In this document: positions 9,580-19,073 of the stretch, piece after piece
Layout: the number at the start of each line of letters is the position of its first letter
Position numbering within the stretch: the first letter of the stretch is position 1
From: Aeromonas sp. RU39B
Lineage (GTDB): Bacteria; Pseudomonadota; Gammaproteobacteria; Enterobacterales; Aeromonadaceae
Assembly (NCBI RefSeq): GCF_900156095.1
Contig: NZ_FTMJ01000009.1
Coordinates: 62,001 to 126,000 of the forward strand
Reading direction: 5' to 3'
Length of the DNA: 64,000 nt
Position numbers and translations under genes: made by a program
Notes under the pieces: generated by a model
What the model was told of the DNA's origin: nothing
What the model saw: the letters and a program-made list of their open reading frames with translations, nothing else
The model's database searches: none

Positions 9580-10176
9580 TCAGCTTTGCAGCAGTTGATT
9601 GCGGATAAACAGCCACTGCTCCTCGAAGCCGGCGCTGGGCCTGAGCTTGAATTCGGAGCGGACAAACTGGCTGATGCGCCCTTCGGCATAGGCCAGCAGC
9701 AGGTTGGCCAGCATGGTCTCGTCGAGTTGGAAGCCCTGGCCTTCGCGCAGGCGTTTTTCACGCAGCACCTGCTTGATCTGGGTCTCCAGCTTGTCAAACA
9801 GCAGGCCGATGCGATCGCGCAGGCGGTCGTTCTCACCGAGCAGAGCATCGCCGTTGAGGATCCGGGTGATACCGGGGTTGCGTTCGGCAAACATCAGCAG
9901 CAGTTGCAGGATGTGATGGCAGCGGGCCATGGTGTCCTTCTCTTCTGCCATGATGATGTTGACCCGCGACAGCAGGGAATCCTCGATAAAATCGATCAGC
10001 CCTTCGAACATGCGGGCCTTGCTGGGAAAGTGCCGATACAGCGCCGCTTCCGACACGCCGACCTCGGCAGCCAGCCGGGCCGTGGTGATGCGTTGCCCAG
10101 GGCTGGTCTCCAGCATCCTTGCCAGGGCCTGCAGAATTTGCTCCCGTCGGCTCTGCTTCAATTGACTGCTTGCCAT
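9580..10176 (-). CDS. slmA: Nucleoid occlusion factor SlmA
   Basis: SlmA is a TetR-family DNA-binding protein that binds dispersed chromosomal sites and blocks FtsZ ring assembly over the nucleoid. The 198-residue protein has the TetR helix-turn-helix within [20 protein letters not shown] at residues 29-48 and an all-helical C-terminal dimer domain. The size equals E. coli SlmA (198). It follows dut by 62 bases, preserving the coaBC-dut-slmA order of enterobacteria. The gene order rather than the TetR fold alone makes the SlmA call secure. Confidence 0.96.
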   Translation of the reverse strand: MASSQLKQSRREQILQALARMLETSPGQRITTARLAAEVGVSEAALYRHFPSKARMFEGLIDFIEDSLLSRVNIIMAEEKDTMARCHHILQLLLMFAERNPGITRILNGDALLGENDRLRDRIGLLFDKLETQIKQVLREKRLREGQGFQLDETMLANLLLAYAEGRISQFVRSEFKLRPSAGFEEQWLFIRNQLLQS

Positions 10177-10238
10177 ATTTTCCCCTAAAACAAAGGCTTA
10201 TCTTTATTCTTTTGGCCTTTCCCAGGACCAGTCAGCAT

Positions 10239-10700
10239 TCATTGCCGGCCGGAAGAGCCGAAACCACCTTCCCCGCGCTCACTCTGATCAAACTCAGCGA
10301 CCACCTGGAAGCTGGCCTGAACTACCGGCAGGATCACCAGCTGGGCAATCCGCTCGCCCGGTTGCATGGTGAACGTATCCTTGCCGCGGTTCCAGACCGA
10401 GACCATCAGCTGGCCCTGATAATCCGAGTCAATCAGACCGACCAGATTGCCCAGCACGATTCCGTGCTTATGACCCAGCCCGGAGCGGGGCAGGATGGTG
10501 GCGCACAGTCCCGGATCCTTGATGTGAATGGCCAGACCGGTCGGCACCAGGGTGGTATCACCGGGCGCCAGCGTCAGCGGTGCATCCAGCAGGGCGCGCA
10601 GGTCCATACCGGCAGAGCCCGGCGTGGCATAGGCGGGCAGCGGATAGGTGTCACTACCGATACGGGAGTCGAGGATTTTTACTTCAATCTGTGTCGTCAT
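10239..10700 (-). CDS. dut: Deoxyuridine 5'-triphosphate nucleotidohydrolase (dUTPase)
   Basis: Dut hydrolyses dUTP to dUMP and PPi, keeping uracil out of DNA and providing dUMP for dTMP synthesis. The 153-residue trimeric-type enzyme shows the five conserved motifs: [42 protein letters not shown] and the glycine-rich tail [12 protein letters not shown]. The ATG at 10700 matches the E. coli N-terminus; an upstream in-frame ATG at 10739 lies within the end of coaBC. The 14-base gap from coaBC indicates an operon. Confidence 0.97.
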   Translation of the reverse strand: MTTQIEVKILDSRIGSDTYPLPAYATPGSAGMDLRALLDAPLTLAPGDTTLVPTGLAIHIKDPGLCATILPRSGLGHKHGIVLGNLVGLIDSDYQGQLMVSVWNRGKDTFTMQPGERIAQLVILPVVQASFQVVAEFDQSERGEGGFGSSGRQ

Positions 10701-10714
10701 GGATGCTTGTAATG

Positions 10715-11935
10715 TTACGGGCGACCACGGTGGTCGCACTGATAATGTTCAACCACCAGTGTCAGCAGGTGGCGGGCAATCGACAGCTTGTCGGCCAGCG
10801 GCAGCTCTTGGCTACCACCTGGCCAGAAGACCGTCAGTGCATTGTCGTCAGAGTTGAAACCCTGACCGGCACGGGAGACATCATTCGCTGCGATCATGTC
10901 GAGACGTTTACGCTGCAGTTTGCCGAGGGCGTATTGTTCCACATCCACCGTTTCAGCGGCAAACCCGACGGTAAACGGCTTGTTCGGCAGGGCGCCCACG
11001 CTGGCGATGATGTCCGGGTTTTTCACCAGCGTCAGTACCAACTCTTCATTATCGGCGGTTTTTTTGATTTTCTGAGGGCTGATGGCTGCAGCGCGATAGT
11101 CGGCCACGGCGGCGCAGCCGATAAAAATCTGACTGTCAGCCACGGCAGCGTGCACGGCATCGTGCATCTGCTGCGCGCTCTCCACGTCGATACGGGTCAC
11201 GCCAGTCGGTGTCGGCAGGTTGACTGGCCCGCTCACCAGCGTCACGCGCGCCCCCATTTCGGCGGCGGCGCGAGCCAGCGCAAAGCCCATCTTGCCGGAG
11301 CTGTGATTACTGATAAAACGCACCGGATCAAGAGCCTCGCGGGTCGGGCCAGCGGTCAACAGAAGATGCAGTCCGGCCAGTGGTTGAGGGCCTTGCAGCT
11401 GCAACGCGCAGCGCTGTACCAGTTCCAGCGGGTCGAGCATGCGCCCCGGCCCTACATCGCCACACGCCTGACTGCCCGAATCCGGGCCCCACAGCAGAAT
11501 GCCGCGACTGGCCAGGGTGGCCAGATTGGCTTGGGTGGCGGGATTACGGTACATCTGCTGGTTCATGGCCGGCGCCAAGGCCACCGGTGCCGGTGTCGCC
11601 AGACAGAGGGTGGTGAGCAGCTCATCGCCCATGCCGGCGGCCATGCGCGCCATCAGGTTAGCGCTGGCGGGGGCGATCAAGACCAAATCAGCCCATTTCG
11701 CCAATTCGATATGGCCCATGCCAGCTTCAGCGGCCGGGTCGAGTAGGCTGTCCGCCACCGGATGGCCGGAGACAGCTTGCAGGGTCAGCGGGGTGATGAA
11801 CTCCTTGGCCGAGCGGGTCATGACGACACGCACGTCGGCGCCCTGATCTTTCAGGCGGCGCACCAGCTCTGCGCTCTTGTAGGCAGCAATGCCGCCGCTG
11901 ATGCCAAGCAGAATTCGCTTATCAGCCAGTTCCAT
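10715..11935 (-). CDS. coaBC: Bifunctional phosphopantothenoylcysteine synthetase/decarboxylase
   Basis: CoaBC catalyses two steps of coenzyme A synthesis: CTP-dependent ligation of cysteine to phosphopantothenate (CoaB) and FMN-dependent decarboxylation (CoaC). The 406-residue fusion has the CoaC flavoprotein domain first, with [10 protein letters not shown], the catalytic-His region [20 protein letters not shown] and the substrate-recognition clamp [12 protein letters not shown]. The CoaB domain follows from about residue 187, with [18 protein letters not shown] and HSSGKMG. The length equals E. coli Dfp (406). It heads a coaBC-dut-slmA run. coaD, the next pathway enzyme, is about 3 kb away in the same window. 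Confidence 0.97.
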   Translation of the reverse strand: MELADKRILLGISGGIAAYKSAELVRRLKDQGADVRVVMTRSAKEFITPLTLQAVSGHPVADSLLDPAAEAGMGHIELAKWADLVLIAPASANLMARMAAGMGDELLTTLCLATPAPVALAPAMNQQMYRNPATQANLATLASRGILLWGPDSGSQACGDVGPGRMLDPLELVQRCALQLQGPQPLAGLHLLLTAGPTREALDPVRFISNHSSGKMGFALARAAAEMGARVTLVSGPVNLPTPTGVTRIDVESAQQMHDAVHAAVADSQIFIGCAAVADYRAAAISPQKIKKTADNEELVLTLVKNPDIIASVGALPNKPFTVGFAAETVDVEQYALGKLQRKRLDMIAANDVSRAGQGFNSDDNALTVFWPGGSQELPLADKLSIARHLLTLVVEHYQCDHRGRP

Positions 11936-12064
11936 GGGGTTGTCCGAAGTCGTGATGACAGGCTGGCTAAGATATCACACCACCCGCGCCAGGACAGAGG
12001 CCCAGCTCAAGTTGCCGGATAGCCAGCAGCGACTATGGTTTTGTCAGGTCGGGGAGGGCATCGC

Positions 12065-12739
12065 ATGGCAATCAAGGATTGGCCGGCCGCAGAGCGGCCA
12101 CGGGAAAAGCTGTTGCAAAAGGGGGCGCAAGCCTTGTCAGATGCTGAATTGCTGGCAATTTTTCTGCGCACCGGAGTGAGCGGCATGGATGCGGTGACGC
12201 TGGCCCGCACTCTGTTGCATCAGTATGGCTCGCTGCGGGCGCTACTTAGCGCCGAGCGGCGCGATTTCTGTCGTGGCCATGGCTTGGGCGAGGCCAAGTT
12301 CGTGCAATTGCAGGCCGTACTGGAGATGGCGCGCCGCCATCTGGCCCAGCAACTGGAGCGGGGGGATGCCCTGACCAGCCCACAGCTGACGCGGGATTAT
12401 CTGCAGGCCAGCCTGCGCGACCGGGAGCGCGAGATCTTCGTGATCCTGCTTTTGGATAACCAGCATCGGGTGATCCATCAGGAGGAGTTGTTTCAGGGAA
12501 CTCTGGGCTCTGCCAGCGTCTGGCCACGGGAAATTGTGCGGATCGTCCTCAAACATAATGCAGCCGCCGTCATTCTGGCGCATAATCACCCATCCGGCGT
12601 GGCTGAACCCAGCCGGGCCGATCGACAGTTGACGGAGCGGATCCTCTCTGCACTGGCCCTGATCGATGTGCGAGTCTTGGATCATCTGGTGATCGGTGAT
12701 GGCATCACGGTTTCCTTTGCCGAGCGCGGTTGGTTATAA
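12065..12739 (+). CDS. radC: RadC family JAB1/MPN-type protein
   Basis: Historically linked to DNA repair, but its true activity is unsettled. The 224-residue protein has an N-terminal helix-hairpin-helix-like region ([14 protein letters not shown]). A C-terminal JAMM metalloprotease-like domain carries the zinc motif [14 protein letters not shown] and an upstream Glu. The ATG at 12065 is chosen because GGGAGGG precedes it and the product then begins [17 protein letters not shown] as in other RadC proteins. It lies divergent from coaBC and just upstream of rpmB, the same neighbourhood as in E. coli. Confidence 0.93.
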   Translation: MAIKDWPAAERPREKLLQKGAQALSDAELLAIFLRTGVSGMDAVTLARTLLHQYGSLRALLSAERRDFCRGHGLGEAKFVQLQAVLEMARRHLAQQLERGDALTSPQLTRDYLQASLRDREREIFVILLLDNQHRVIHQEELFQGTLGSASVWPREIVRIVLKHNAAAVILAHNHPSGVAEPSRADRQLTERILSALALIDVRVLDHLVIGDGITVSFAERGWL

Positions 12740-12760
12740 CGGCGCTGGGCCCCGTTTTAG

Positions 12761-12789
12761 TTGATCTTTGATCGTGGATGCTGTATAAA
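12761..12789 (+). promoter_or_regulatory. Sigma-70 promoter of rpmB-rpmG
   Basis: TTGATC (12761-12766), exactly 17 bases, then TATAAA (12784-12789). Transcription would start near 12797, giving a leader of about 77 bases. Confidence 0.7.
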
Positions 12790-12802
12790 ATGCCGCCTTC
12801 TG

Positions 12803-12849
12803 TTTGCCCCGCAATCGAAGGCCAGCGGGGCAAATATTTGCTCGAGCAA
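12803..12849 (+). promoter_or_regulatory. Structured 5' leader of rpmB with overlapping dyads
   Basis: A perfect 10-bp stem (TTTGCCCCGC at 12803-12812 with GCGGGGCAAA at 12825-12834, 12-base loop) is followed by two more perfect palindromes, GCAAATATTTGC (12830-12841) and TTGCTCGAGCAA (12838-12849). The elements share bases, so they cannot all form at once. This is the sort of arrangement used in ribosomal-protein autoregulation, but that role is my inference. Confidence 0.5.
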
Positions 12850-12873
12850 GAAGTAAGATTTGGAGAGACTGAC

Positions 12874-13110
12874 ATGTCTAGAGTATGCCAAGTAACCGGC
12901 AAGCGTCCGGCTGTTGGTAACAACCGTTCGCACGCTAACAACGCTACCAAGCGTCGTTTCCTGCCGAACCTGCACACTCACCGTTTTTGGGTTGAGAGTG
13001 AAAAGCGCTTCGTAAGCCTGCGCGTATCTGCCAAGGGCATGCGTATCATCGACAAGCGTGGCGTTGAGGCCGTTCTGGCTGAACTGCGCGCCCGCGGCGA
13101 GAAGGTATAA
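12874..13110 (+). CDS. rpmB: 50S ribosomal protein L28
   Basis: L28 is a structural protein of the large ribosomal subunit. The 78-residue basic product begins [20 protein letters not shown] and contains the L28 signature [20 protein letters not shown]; the length equals E. coli L28. GGAGAGAC precedes the ATG at 12874. Earlier in-frame ATGs lie inside the structured leader and have no ribosome site. rpmG follows 10 bases later in the standard rpmBG operon. Confidence 0.98.
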   Translation: MSRVCQVTGKRPAVGNNRSHANNATKRRFLPNLHTHRFWVESEKRFVSLRVSAKGMRIIDKRGVEAVLAELRARGEKV

Positions 13111-13120
13111 GAGGTAAATC

Positions 13121-13288
13121 ATGGCTAAGGGTATTCGCGAAAAAATTCGCCTGAACTCCAGCGCCGGTACTGGTCACTTCTACACCACTACCAAGAACAA
13201 GCGCACCATGCCCGAGAAGATGGAGATCAAGAAATTTGATCCGGTCGTCCGTCAGCATGTGATCTATAAAGAAGGCAAGATCAAGTAA
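13121..13288 (+). CDS. rpmG: 50S ribosomal protein L33
   Basis: A 55-residue basic protein, [20 protein letters not shown] at the N-terminus and ending in YKEGKIK. The length is the same as E. coli L33. It lacks the two CxxC pairs found in zinc-binding L33 forms, so it is the zinc-independent type. GAGG (13111-13114) supplies the ribosome site, 10 bases after rpmB. A strong terminator follows directly. Confidence 0.97.
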   Translation: MAKGIREKIRLNSSAGTGHFYTTTKNKRTMPEKMEIKKFDPVVRQHVIYKEGKIK

Positions 13289-13302
13289 TTGATCCTGCTT
13301 GC

Positions 13303-13331
13303 AAAAAACCCGGCTTAGGCTGGGTTTTTTT
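13303..13331 (+). terminator. Rho-independent terminator after rpmG
   Basis: CCCGGC (13309-13314) and GCTGGG (13319-13324) with loop TTAG, flanked by A6 before and T7 after. The A/T flanks extend the stem, and it could work in both directions. Confidence 0.85.
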
Positions 13332-13378
13332 ATGCCTGCAATCCACAGTACACTGCCTGCAACACAAGGAGAACGCCC

Positions 13379-13843
13379 ATGTTCAGACTGTCCCGCAGGG
13401 GGTGGAACAACGTCATTATCGTCGGTGTATTGCTGGCGATTACCCTGCTGCACCGGATGGAGCAGATGCAGGAGGTCAACAGCGCCCAGCGTGCACGCAC
13501 CTTGCTGCCGGCAGATGCGGTCGTACTCACTTGGCAGGGGCCCAGCTGGCAAATCGAGCGAATTGGCCAAAGCTGGCGCAGCGTGCCGGACTTGGGGCTG
13601 GATGGCGCCGCACTGGATGGTCGTCTTCATCAGTGGAGCCAGTGGCTGTTACCGCCCACCACCGCGCTGCGCGGTGTGCCGATAGTGCTCAAGGTGTGGG
13701 TGGCCGGGCAGGCCGAGCCGATTGAGATCGGCCTCTATCAAGACAATGGGCACTACGCTGCCCTGCTGCCGCCAGACCGCTGGCTCACCCTGAGTGCCGA
13801 ACAGTATCGGGCGCTACTCTCTCCCCACGCCACCAGCCAATAA
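13379..13843 (+). CDS. Membrane-anchored protein of unknown function
   Basis: I do not recognise a family. The 154-residue product has a basic N-terminus (MFRLSRRGWNN) and one transmembrane segment at about residues 12-24, suggesting a signal anchor with the remainder in the periplasm. The soluble part has regular hydrophobic/Trp spacing but no obvious catalytic motif and no cysteine. AAGGAG precedes the ATG at 13379. It ends 9 bases before mutM, so both are probably transcribed together from a promoter after the rpmG terminator. Confidence 0.75.
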   Translation: MFRLSRRGWNNVIIVGVLLAITLLHRMEQMQEVNSAQRARTLLPADAVVLTWQGPSWQIERIGQSWRSVPDLGLDGAALDGRLHQWSQWLLPPTTALRGVPIVLKVWVAGQAEPIEIGLYQDNGHYAALLPPDRWLTLSAEQYRALLSPHATSQ

Positions 13844-13852
13844 GAGGTTGTT

Positions 13853-14665
13853 ATGCCGGAGTTGCCAGAAGTTGAAGTGAGCCGTCAGGGCATTGCTCCC
13901 TGGCTGACCGGGGTCACGGTGACCCGGGTGGTGGTACGTGATGGCCGCTTGCGCTGGCCGGTGCCCGGCGAGATTCAGGAGTTGGCCGGGCTCACTATCC
14001 GCCGGGTTAGCCGGCGCGCTAAATACCTGCTGCTCGAGACCGATTTCGGCACTGCCATTTTGCATCTGGGGATGTCGGGTAGTCTGCGGGTGTTGCCAAT
14101 CGGCACGCCGACCGAGAAACATGACCATGTGGATATCGAGCTGGAAAACGGCAAATTGCTGCGGCTCAACGATCCGCGCCGCTTCGGTGCCCTGCTGTGG
14201 ACGCGTGATGCTGCCGAAGCGCACACTCTGCTCGCCAAGCTGGGACCCGAGCCGCTCACCGAGGGGTTTTCGGTGGATTATCTGCAGGCCAAAGCCAAAG
14301 GGCGCACCACTGCCATCAAACAGTTTCTGATGGATAACCAGGTGGTGGTCGGGGTGGGAAACATCTACGCCAACGAGGCGCTGTTTGCCTCCGGCATTCA
14401 TCCCAAGCGGGCAGCGGGCAATATCAGTCATGAGCGGCTGGCGACGCTAGTGGCGGAGATAAAGCGGGTGCTGGCCGAGGCCATCACCCAAGGGGGGACC
14501 ACCCTCAAGGATTTCACCAGTGCCGACGGCAAACCGGGTTACTTTGTGCAGCGGTTGCAGGTGTATGGCCGGGCCGGACAGCCTTGCCCGGTCTGTGGCA
14601 GCGAGATCCAGTCAATGCGACTGGGGCAGCGTAATACCTTTTTCTGCCCCCACTGCCAGCACTGA
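13853..14665 (+). CDS. mutM: Formamidopyrimidine-DNA glycosylase (Fpg/MutM)
   Basis: MutM excises 8-oxoguanine and formamidopyrimidines from DNA and nicks the abasic site by beta/delta elimination. The 270-residue enzyme has the catalytic N-terminus [14 protein letters not shown] (Pro2 nucleophile, Glu3). It also has the H2TH region ([12 protein letters not shown]) and the C-terminal zinc finger CPVCGSEI...CPHC. All catalytic and zinc-binding residues are present. It follows the small membrane protein by 9 bases and converges on coaD with a single base between the stops, so there is no room for a classical terminator. Confidence 0.97.
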   Translation: MPELPEVEVSRQGIAPWLTGVTVTRVVVRDGRLRWPVPGEIQELAGLTIRRVSRRAKYLLLETDFGTAILHLGMSGSLRVLPIGTPTEKHDHVDIELENGKLLRLNDPRRFGALLWTRDAAEAHTLLAKLGPEPLTEGFSVDYLQAKAKGRTTAIKQFLMDNQVVVGVGNIYANEALFASGIHPKRAAGNISHERLATLVAEIKRVLAEAITQGGTTLKDFTSADGKPGYFVQRLQVYGRAGQPCPVCGSEIQSMRLGQRNTFFCPHCQH

Positions 14666-14666
14666 T

Positions 14667-15287
<621 letters not shown>

Positions 15288-15289
15288 TC

Positions 15290-16324
15290 ATGAAACGTAT
15301 TTTGGTGGTGCGCAACGACAAGATCGGTGACTTCATGCTGGCCTGGCCCAGCTTTGCCATGCTCAAGCAGTCCCATCCCTGTCATGTGACCGCCCTGGTG
15401 CCCTCTTATACGGCGCCGCTGGCCCGGCTCTGCCCCTGGATTGACGAGGTGATCATCGATCCGGGTCGCAAGGGTGACAAGGAGCAGCAACAGGCGCTAC
15501 TTGCCACCATTCGCGACAAGGCGTTCGACGTCGCCATCTGCCTATTTTCCAATGCTCGCAACGCCATGTTGATGTGGAAGGCCGGTATTCCCTACCGTCT
15601 GGCCCCGGCCACCAAGCTGGCCCAAGTGCTCTATAACCACCGCCTGACCCAGCGCCGGTCGCGCTCGGAAAAGCCGGAGTGGGATTACAACCTCGATCTG
15701 ATCCGCCGTTACCTGGCCGACCAGGGCGCACCTGCGGCATCAGTGCAGGCGCCTTATCTCAAGTTTGCTCCTGAGGTGCTGAGCACTGTGCGCCAGCAGG
15801 TTGCCGCGCAACTGAATGTGGATGCAGAGCGCCCCTGGCTGCTGGTGCATGCCGGCAGCGGTGGCTCGGCCAACAACCTCAGCATTGAGCAATACGCCCG
15901 CATCATCATCAAGCTCAACCATGCCCTGCCCGAGTTGCAGTGCATCCTGACTGCCGGTCCCGGTGAAGAGCAGATGGCTGAGCAACTGGCGGCCGAGCTG
16001 CTGGCTCACGGTGGTAATGGTTGGATCTATCGCTCACGCGACGGTCTGCCCACCTTCTGTCAGGTGATTGCCAATGCTGCACTGTTTATGGCTGGCAGCA
16101 CCGGTCCACTGCATATCGCCGCTGCACTGGACGTGCCGACGGTCGGTTTCTTCCCGATGCGCCGCTCTGCCACCCCGCTGCGCTGGCGACCGTTAAACAG
16201 CGAAGGGCGCCATTTGGCGTTTAGCCCACCCGCTGATAGCGACCATCCGGAAGATATGAGCCAGATCGAGCCACGGCCAGTGGCCGAGGCCATCGCCGCC
16301 TGGGCGCCCGGTTTCTGGCGTTAG
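15290..16324 (+). CDS. Glycosyltransferase family 9 (heptosyltransferase-like)
   Basis: Likely transfers a heptose or related sugar to the LPS core at the inner face of the cytoplasmic membrane. The 344-residue protein has the GT9 N-terminal motif VRNDKIGDFMLAWPSF and the C-terminal nucleotide-sugar region FMAGSTGPLHIAAALDVPTVGFF typical of ADP-heptose:LPS heptosyltransferases such as WaaF/WaaC/WaaQ. Which heptose is added cannot be decided. The ATG at 15290 follows GATGAGG and gives the expected N-terminus. It is separated from coaD by a divergent promoter region and ends at a perfect bidirectional terminator shared with waaE. Confidence 0.85.
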   Translation: MKRILVVRNDKIGDFMLAWPSFAMLKQSHPCHVTALVPSYTAPLARLCPWIDEVIIDPGRKGDKEQQQALLATIRDKAFDVAICLFSNARNAMLMWKAGIPYRLAPATKLAQVLYNHRLTQRRSRSEKPEWDYNLDLIRRYLADQGAPAASVQAPYLKFAPEVLSTVRQQVAAQLNVDAERPWLLVHAGSGGSANNLSIEQYARIIIKLNHALPELQCILTAGPGEEQMAEQLAAELLAHGGNGWIYRSRDGLPTFCQVIANAALFMAGSTGPLHIAAALDVPTVGFFPMRRSATPLRWRPLNSEGRHLAFSPPADSDHPEDMSQIEPRPVAEAIAAWAPGFWR

Positions 16325-16328
16325 GACT

Positions 16329-16364
16329 AACAAAAAACGGGCTCACAAGAGCCCGTTTTTTGTT
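16329..16364. terminator. Bidirectional terminator between GT9 gene and waaE
   Basis: AAAAAACGGGCT (16332-16343) and AGCCCGTTTTTT (16350-16361) around CACAAG; the pairing extends to about 15 bp. It serves both convergent genes. Confidence 0.9.
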
Positions 16365-16367
16365 GCA

Positions 16368-17165
16368 TCAGACCACCGGGTTATCCCAGTCTTTGGGGCG
16401 CGGATTGAGGCGTTGTTCGCACAGATAAGACTGGCGAATCAGCTTGGATGCCATGGTGATCCCCAGCATGATCAGGCCACGCTTGCCATCAAGGAAGGCG
16501 CGCTGACGAATGCCGTGACGCCACAGCACATCGACGATGCACCAGACGAAGTCATACCAGCGGCCGCCCTTGAGCTCGCGTCCGACCGCCCGTTCGGCGT
16601 AGCGTTGGGCGCGCAGGATGGCATCTTTGATGTCGGCATAGGAGTCGTGGCGACAGATGCCCTTGAGCTGCCCCACCTTGCCATCGGTTACCAGCTTGTC
16701 GTGGTAGAGGCCCATCTTGCCTTCCATCCGCCACTGTCCGCTGCGCATCAGACGCAGTCGCCACTCCGGCTGATACATATGATGCAGCCAGCCGCCTAGG
16801 AACCAAATCTTGCGCTGGAATTCCCAAGCGGCAATCGCCGGATCATCTTCGCGAATGACGCGCTCCATGTCGGCTCTGAGCTCGGGCTCTAGCGACTCAT
16901 CGGAGTCGAGCAGCAGAATCCACTTGGCAGGTTCGCACTGCTCCATGGCAAACACCTTCTGCTTGAGCGGGCCGGGCCAGGGGCGCTCAATGACGACACA
17001 GCCCCGCTCGCGGGCGTAGTCACGGGTGCCATCGGTTGAGCCAGAGTCGACAATAACGACCCGTTCAGCCAATCCATCGAGGCTGTCGAGGACCTGGGGG
17101 AGGCAGCGCATGCTGTTGAAGGTGGTGATGGCGACCGCCAGGGTCACGGGTTGCTGGTCAGACAT
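16368..17165 (-). CDS. waaE: WaaE-like family 2 glycosyltransferase (LPS core)
   Basis: Predicted to add a beta-linked glucose to heptose I of the LPS inner core, as WaaE (KdtX) does in Klebsiella and Serratia. The 265-residue protein has the GT2 start VAITTFNS and VIVDSGSTDGT. The metal-binding region is LLLDSDE, and the later WFLGGWLHHMYQPEWRLRL is typical of the WaaE group. The proximity to coaD matches the Klebsiella arrangement. The start is ambiguous between 17165 (MSDQQP) and 17183 (MQPDSP); GGAT precedes the former. Sugar specificity is inferred from family and position only. Confidence 0.8.
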   Translation of the reverse strand: MSDQQPVTLAVAITTFNSMRCLPQVLDSLDGLAERVVIVDSGSTDGTRDYARERGCVVIERPWPGPLKQKVFAMEQCEPAKWILLLDSDESLEPELRADMERVIREDDPAIAAWEFQRKIWFLGGWLHHMYQPEWRLRLMRSGQWRMEGKMGLYHDKLVTDGKVGQLKGICRHDSYADIKDAILRAQRYAERAVGRELKGGRWYDFVWCIVDVLWRHGIRQRAFLDGKRGLIMLGITMASKLIRQSYLCEQRLNPRPKDWDNPVV

Positions 17166-17201
17166 AGGACTATCCGGTTGCATAATTGACGCTCATTCTA
17201 A

Positions 17202-17238
17202 TCTTCTGCCCGGCGCGGGGCAAAGGCCGGGCAGAAGA
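17202..17238 (-). terminator. 13-bp perfect stem-loop after malZ
   Basis: TCTTCTGCCCGGC (17202-17214) and GCCGGGCAGAAGA (17226-17238) pair without mismatch around an 11-base loop. It lies between the malZ stop and the waaE start. Only TTAG follows on the minus strand, so it is either a weak intrinsic terminator or an mRNA 3' stabilizer. Confidence 0.6.
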
Positions 17239-17243
17239 GAGGC

Positions 17244-19073
17244 TTAACTGGCAACCAGAATTTGCACCGAACACGGCGGCAGTTGCAGTGATAGCTCGCC
17301 ATTGATGGCGTCGATCGGCTGACCCGTCATGGCATCACAGAAACGCTGGGTGCTGTGGCCGGTCTGCCAGATGGGCAGGGTGATATCGCGAGGATTGCTT
17401 GGGTGGCGGTTGCAGGCCACCAGCACCAGATCGCTCTCCAGCGAGCGGGCAAAGGCGAGGGTATGGTCGCCAGCATAGAGGGTCTGCATATCGCCACGGC
17501 GCAGGGCCGGGCGCTGCTTGCGCAGCTGGATCAGGCGCCGGTAGTGATCGTGCAGCAGATGGTCCCACTGGGTACTGTCCCACGGGAAGCAGCGACGACA
17601 ATCCGGGTCGTTGCCCCCCTGCATCCCCACCTCGTCGCCGTAATAGACGCAAGGCACGCCGATATAGGTCATCAGCAGGGTCACGGCCAGCGTCATGCGA
17701 GCGCGGTCGCCCTCCAGCAGATGCAGGAAGCGGGCGGTGTCATGGCTGTCGAGCAGGTTGAGCTGGGCCAACTGATTGGCAAACGGAATCCGCGAGCGAG
17801 TTTGATGCAGCCAGGCGTCGAGGTCAGCGGCGCTGATTTTGATCGGGTGGTAAGCGATATCCTTTCCGGCCAGGAAGGCGCGGATCGGGTGGGCGAAGCC
17901 GTAGTAGTTCATGGCGCCATCTTCCTGATCGCCTTGTAACCACTGGCTGGCCTCAAAGAAGTGCTCGCCGAGCACATAGGCCTCGGGATTCTCCTGCTTC
18001 ACCGCGCTGCGAATAGCGCGCACATGCTGGGTATTGCCCTGGGCACTGCCATGCTCGCCAAGCATGTGAATCACGTCAAAGCGCCAGCCATCGATCTGAT
18101 AGGGGGCCCGCATCCAGTGACGCAGGATGGCATTGTCTGCCCGGTAGACCACGTCTTGCACCTGTTCGCTGGCAAAGTTCAGCTTGGGCAGGCTGCGTAC
18201 CCCCTTCCAGCTAACGTAATCACCTTGCGCATCAAAGGTATAGAAGCTGCGCCACGGCGAGCTCTGGCTGACATTAGCCCCTTCTGGCGACGAGAACCAG
18301 GGGTGCTCGGCCGAGGTGTGGTTAATCACCGCATCCAGAATGATGCGCATGCCACGCTGATGCAGGTTGCGGGTCAGCTGGGCGAGCTGCTCGTTGCTGC
18401 CAAAGTGCGGGTCAACCCGGTAGTAGTCCTGGGTGTCGTACTTGTGGTTGCTGGGTGAGGCAAAGATCGGGTTGAGATAGAGCGCGGTCACTCCGAGCGA
18501 TTGCAGGTAGTGCAGCTTCTGGTCGATGCCGGGCAGATCGCCGCCATAAAACTCACAGGCGCTGCTGCCATCTTCGGCGCTACCGACCGGCTCGCCCCAG
18601 GCTTTTTGCACTACAGGTTGGCCGCGATAGTCATATTCGTTGCTGCGCACATCCAGCGCCGGATCGCCGTTGCAAAATCGGTCGGGGAAGATCTGGTAGA
18701 ACACCTGATCCGGCACCCAGTGCGGTGGCCGGTGGTCGCTGTTGTAGCGAAAGTGGGTCTCGCGTCCCGGCATAGCGGGTGTTACCCCGGCACCGTGCAG
18801 CCACCACTGCTCCTCGTCGGTCAGGCACTTGAAGCAGTAGAGGTGCTGCTCTTGGCTGGCTGGCAGCGGCAAGGTGATCTGCCAGATTTGCAGGCGCCCT
18901 TGACGGGCCAACGGCTGCATCGGTAGCAGGATCTCTTCGTTGTCAGGCTCCAGGCGCAGCAATACTTCACTAAAGCCGGCATCGCCGTCGGTAAACAGGG
19001 TCAGTTGCAGGTGGTCGCCAGTGGCACGAAACCAGGGGGCGACCTGGGGATGAAACAGAAAAGGTGTGCTCAT
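17244..19073 (-). CDS. malZ: Maltodextrin glucosidase (GH13 alpha-amylase family)
   Basis: MalZ releases glucose from the reducing end of short maltodextrins in the cytoplasm. The 609-residue protein (E. coli 605) has an N-terminal beta domain followed by the GH13 barrel: QIFPDRFCNGD, DAVINHTS, the nucleophile region GWRFDVIHMLGEHG, the acid/base region AYVLGEHFFE and LLDSHDTARF. A C-terminal beta domain follows. All three catalytic carboxylates are in place. The ATG at 19073 overlaps the TGA of the upstream HDOD gene (ATGA), so translation is probably coupled. No signal peptide is present. Confidence 0.92.
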   Translation of the reverse strand: MSTPFLFHPQVAPWFRATGDHLQLTLFTDGDAGFSEVLLRLEPDNEEILLPMQPLARQGRLQIWQITLPLPASQEQHLYCFKCLTDEEQWWLHGAGVTPAMPGRETHFRYNSDHRPPHWVPDQVFYQIFPDRFCNGDPALDVRSNEYDYRGQPVVQKAWGEPVGSAEDGSSACEFYGGDLPGIDQKLHYLQSLGVTALYLNPIFASPSNHKYDTQDYYRVDPHFGSNEQLAQLTRNLHQRGMRIILDAVINHTSAEHPWFSSPEGANVSQSSPWRSFYTFDAQGDYVSWKGVRSLPKLNFASEQVQDVVYRADNAILRHWMRAPYQIDGWRFDVIHMLGEHGSAQGNTQHVRAIRSAVKQENPEAYVLGEHFFEASQWLQGDQEDGAMNYYGFAHPIRAFLAGKDIAYHPIKISAADLDAWLHQTRSRIPFANQLAQLNLLDSHDTARFLHLLEGDRARMTLAVTLLMTYIGVPCVYYGDEVGMQGGNDPDCRRCFPWDSTQWDHLLHDHYRRLIQLRKQRPALRRGDMQTLYAGDHTLAFARSLESDLVLVACNRHPSNPRDITLPIWQTGHSTQRFCDAMTGQPIDAINGELSLQLPPCSVQILVAS

